A stretch of 64,000 nt of DNA from Mycobacterium sp. EPa45 (lineage in GTDB: Bacteria > Actinomycetota > Actinomycetes > Mycobacteriales > Mycobacteriaceae): the NCBI RefSeq assembly GCF_001021385.1, contig NZ_CP011773.1, positions 4,340,001 to 4,404,000 of the forward strand, written 5' to 3'. Positions 61,316 to 64,000 of the stretch are shown in pieces. The translations under genes and the position numbers were made by a program. Each line of letters begins with the position of its first letter. Positions within the stretch are counted from its first letter, which is position 1. The notes below the pieces were generated by a model that saw nothing but the letters and a program-made list of their open reading frames with translations, did no database searches and was not told where the DNA came from.

Positions 61316-61905
61316 CATAGACCGATGCAGTCGGCGGCAATGCCCGCGGACGCAGATGCGGTCTTGGTAAGCGCGAGCCGACACCGGCACGCGACGCTTG
61401 CTCGACATGCGCTGTGAGCGCACCTAACTGGCGCTGGACGAGCTGTGCGAAGGCTCGACATGTGTCGCCCGTCGTAGGATCCAGCAACTCGGGATTGACT
61501 AGGTGCGGAAGTTCGCCACGGTCGCGTCTGGCAGCCTCGGACATGGAAAAGCACACGCTAAGGAAAAAGCTGGCTCGGTCAACCCTGCGCGAAAGTTGAG
61601 AATTAGCAACGATTCGCACCCGTTGTACGGGTAGGGAGGTGGCGGTGAGCCGTCGGCGTACGCCGCGCCGAGAGCTGGCCGTAGGCCAGTAGCTGATCGA
61701 CAGATTCGCGAATCTAATCAGGCCCGTTGTCGAGGGTTCGTAGCGGCGCCGCTGCGCACCTGAGTCCGACGTCAGCCCGGTGCGCTGGGTCGTGTTTCGG
61801 TAGAAATTTTGTTGCAAGCGGCAACGCAACCTCGAAATCGTGCCGCGGCGGGGGCCGATATGCGGCATCATTACTGCCGTAGATTCGTCTTTTCTGGGGG
61901 GAAAC
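61316..61905. other. Gene-poor stretch
   Basis: About 590 bp without a convincing gene. A weak leftward frame (ATG near 61544) encodes SEAARRDRGELPHLVNPEL but shows no family. A rightward promoter for the membrane gene at 61906 is expected just before GGGGGGAAAC. Confidence 0.4.
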
Positions 61906-63243
61906 GTGCAGACGAAGTCGATCACTCGGCGGGATGTTACGACGAAACAGGCTCAGTGTGAGCAGGATTCGTCAGCGCGGCCTGACGGGGAGCACGGCGT
62001 GAGCCACCCGGTGGCCGTGGACAAGCACACCAAGTTATTCGCGTGGACCGCGATCGGGTTGGTCGTCCTGGCGGGCTGTCATCTGTTCGTCACGCTCGTC
62101 CTGTATCCGACAGCGATCTACTGGATGACCTACTACGTGCCCAATTACGAGTTCGGGTTCGTGCGCCGCGGGCTCGGCGGTGCGGTCATCCGTATGCTGC
62201 CCGACACCGAATACTTCACTGCCGCTTACACGATGATGTGGGCACCGGTCGTCGTTTGGTTGGTCGCGCTCGCGGCCTTGATATGGCTGATCCTTCGCAG
62301 CGGCGAGTATTCGGCGCGAAGGGTGATGCTGGCCATGCTCCTGCCGGTGTTGCCTTTTGCATTCTCTTACGCCGTGTACACGCCGAGACCTGAGTTGTAT
62401 GCGATGTCGGCCCTGGTGGTCTTGTGCATCGCGTTGACCCGACTCCAGTCTGATCGCTCAATGCTCATCGTCAGTTCGGTATACGGCGTGACGATCGCCG
62501 TCCTGGCGCTCGTGCACGAAGGGATTCCGCTCGAGGTCGCGCTGGGGGCTCTTCTGGCGATGTCGGTGCTGCCCACACAACTGGGGCCCGGGCCGCGGCG
62601 ACTGTGCTCGACCGCCGCCGTGGGGCCGGGTCTCCTGGCGGTACTAGCCATCGCGGCATTCTCACGCAACGACATGGGGGCACGCCTGTGCGAGCAGATC
62701 CCCCACAGGCAGATCGACAATCCATTCCCGGCCCAATCCAACCCGGCGGACTACATGGCCTACCTGGCCGGCCGAATCGAGATCAAAGCGGACTTTCACG
62801 ATTGGGTGTGCAAGTCCGGACACGCCATTCTCGGTGCCCGCGTCACCGACGGTTTCCACCTGGTCGGCTCCTTCGGCGCCGGTCCGCTGATCGCCTCGTT
62901 CCTGGTGGGAGCGCTGTACTTCGCGGTCAGCATCTGGGCGATTCAGTCGTTTTCGGGTGCCCGCATCGCGGCCCTTCTCGGAGAGTTCCAAGGCAGGTTG
63001 ACCGCGCCCCTCCTCGGGCTCGCCGCCATGGTGCCGTTATTCCTCACTGCCGTCGATTGGACGCGCTGGTGGGTACTGATCACCTTCAATGTCGCCTTAG
63101 TCTACGTTCTGTACACGATCACCAGGCCAGAGATCGATCGACCCACGACGCGGCGCCACCTGCGGGTCTTCCTGTGTGTCATCGCAGTGTTGGCCGTGAT
63201 CCCTACGGGCGCCGCATTGCACGTCGGCGGCCCGACCTTCTGA
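61906..63243 (+). CDS. Polytopic membrane protein, possibly a glycosyltransferase-like EpsG/Wzy type
   Basis: The 445-residue protein starts at GTG 61906 behind GGGGGGAAAC. About ten hydrophobic helices are predicted, starting at LFAWTAIGLVVLAGCHLFVTLVL. The loop after the first helix (TYYVPNYEFGFVRRGLGGAVIRMLPDTEYF) and FAFSYAVYTPRPELYAM are polar and could be catalytic. The C-terminal part includes FLTAVDWTRWWVLITFNVALVYV. The family is not certain; YEFGFVRRGLGG is a pattern seen in several polysaccharide-related membrane proteins. Confidence 0.55.
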   Translation: MQTKSITRRDVTTKQAQCEQDSSARPDGEHGVSHPVAVDKHTKLFAWTAIGLVVLAGCHLFVTLVLYPTAIYWMTYYVPNYEFGFVRRGLGGAVIRMLPDTEYFTAAYTMMWAPVVVWLVALAALIWLILRSGEYSARRVMLAMLLPVLPFAFSYAVYTPRPELYAMSALVVLCIALTRLQSDRSMLIVSSVYGVTIAVLALVHEGIPLEVALGALLAMSVLPTQLGPGPRRLCSTAAVGPGLLAVLAIAAFSRNDMGARLCEQIPHRQIDNPFPAQSNPADYMAYLAGRIEIKADFHDWVCKSGHAILGARVTDGFHLVGSFGAGPLIASFLVGALYFAVSIWAIQSFSGARIAALLGEFQGRLTAPLLGLAAMVPLFLTAVDWTRWWVLITFNVALVYVLYTITRPEIDRPTTRRHLRVFLCVIAVLAVIPTGAALHVGGPTF

Positions 63244-63314
63244 CGCAACCGCACACCCTCGACGTCGCCGGCGATTCCGCGATGTAACGGTCGGCGTCAA
63301 TTTACAGTCGATCC

Positions 63315-64000
63315 ATGACCCAGCCCGCTTCCAGCCGTTACGTCCGGTATGTCGGCCGGGTCGGTGCGTTGGCATTCGCACTCGGTGTGGGGCTGGTGGT
63401 GGCCGACAACCCGGCAGTTGCGGTGGCCGACACCGGCACGTCATCGAACTCGACGGCGCACTCGGCGCGCCAGTCCACGGCCCGCAACCAGTCGCTCACC
63501 GCCCGTAAGCCGGCCCCGGTACAGCGGGCACGTGTGCCGGCCCGCACCAACCCGTCGGCGCCGCGCAACGCGGCCACCCTGACCGACGTTCTCGGCTACG
63601 CCCGCCGCGAAGCCGAGCAGACGACCTCGCAGCCGCCTGCGACGATCGGCAACATCTTCTTTGCGCGCACCCCCACGCTCGGGTACAACGCTGCCCAGAA
63701 CGTCCAGGCCGGTGACGGCACCATCACCGGCACGCTCAACGCCGAACAGGCCAACGGATACGCCCTCACCTATACCGTGACCGCGCCGCCGCAACACGGC
63801 ACCGTCGACATCCACGAGGACGGCACGTTCACCTACACCCCTGACGCGCAATTCATCACCCGAGGTGGCACCGACACCTTCGCGGTGGTCGCCGACGACC
63901 AGCCGGGCAACCAGACTCATTGGCACGGTCTGGCAACGTTTTTCGCACCCAACGGCGGAGCCACCGCGACGGCCAAGGTGACCGTCCTGGAGAACCCCGG
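63315..64000 (+). CDS. Secreted protein with Ig/cadherin-like repeats, 5' part
   Basis: The frame is open to the right edge, about 228 codons. The start is ATG 63315. A signal peptide (RVGALAFALGVGLVVADNPAVAVA) is followed by a Ser/Thr/Arg-rich linker and then a beta-rich domain with TYTVTAPPQHGTVDIHEDGTFTYTPDAQFITRGGTDTFAVVADD. That pattern is the Ig-like/cadherin-type repeat common in large mycobacterial surface proteins. The rest lies beyond the window. Confidence 0.8.
   Translation, partial: MTQPASSRYVRYVGRVGALAFALGVGLVVADNPAVAVADTGTSSNSTAHSARQSTARNQSLTARKPAPVQRARVPARTNPSAPRNAATLTDVLGYARREAEQTTSQPPATIGNIFFARTPTLGYNAAQNVQAGDGTITGTLNAEQANGYALTYTVTAPPQHGTVDIHEDGTFTYTPDAQFITRGGTDTFAVVADDQPGNQTHWHGLATFFAPNGGATATAKVTVLENP

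Noticed and set aside
61281..61925. Long leftward frame after the enoyl-CoA hydratase gene
   Set aside because: No credible start or family; the rightward ribosome site at about 61895 fits the membrane gene better.

Overview
The window looks like chromosome from a rapidly growing Mycobacterium (Mycolicibacterium). It has high G+C and many GTG starts. It also carries an MspA-type porin, a wax-ester synthase/diacylglycerol acyltransferase, a LipC-like esterase, a UmaA-like mycolate-type methyltransferase, PE/PPE-flavoured exported proteins, and a mycofactocin-coupled dehydrogenase. Everything here was read from sequence alone. Family names rest on recognisable motifs and remembered relatives, not on searches.

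Layout. Positions 1-3.8 kb are core-like lipid genes. A tRNA-Arg(TCT) gene lies at 3887-3960. Its 3' end recurs at 16452-16494, at 28773-28810, and in decayed form at 47035-47073. I read the stretch from 3.9 to 47.1 kb as three islands stacked at one tRNA. Island 1 (3919-16494) is a phiRv1/phiRv2-like phage satellite. It has a lone major capsid gene, helix-turn-helix genes, a P4-type primase/helicase, a serine recombinase overlapping a tyrosine integrase, and a three-gene HEPN/DUF4145 membrane operon between the integrase and attR that looks like defence cargo. Island 2 (16495-28772) begins with a broken phage packaging module. It continues with an autoinhibited Fic enzyme, FetB-like and ZIP-like metal transporters, a COG4705 membrane protein, a convergent two-component system and an MspA porin. 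An IS481-family element has inserted exactly into the third att copy. Island 3 (30.1-47.0 kb) is an oxidative catabolic cluster: three P450s, two ferredoxins (one frameshifted), seven SDRs (one mycofactocin-type), a GMC oxidoreductase, two carboxymuconolactone-decarboxylase-like proteins, two SnoaL-like proteins and two TetR regulators. A shared TGTACGA-type palindrome sits in its divergent promoters.

From 47.1 kb the sequence is core-like again: a UmaA-like methyltransferase, exported proteins, a SigJ/ECF41-like sigma factor, and a four-gene operon. That operon encodes an isochorismatase-type hydrolase, FdrA, a DUF1116 protein, and a carbamate kinase fused to an allophanate-hydrolase C-terminal-like domain. 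It is probably a carbamoyl-transfer route that releases nitrogen and makes ATP. It is followed by a hemerythrin-like protein, a large SARP/AAA regulator, an enoyl-CoA hydratase, a polytopic membrane protein and the start of a secreted Ig-like protein.

The most promising novelties are the HEPN/DUF4145 operon of the satellite, the carbamate kinase fusion, the stacked tRNA-Arg islands, and the TetR-type operator set of the P450/SDR island. Several genes are broken or start oddly: a ferredoxin, a RelE toxin, a Fic remnant, an acyl-CoA dehydrogenase stub and a TetR gene with an apparent ATT start.
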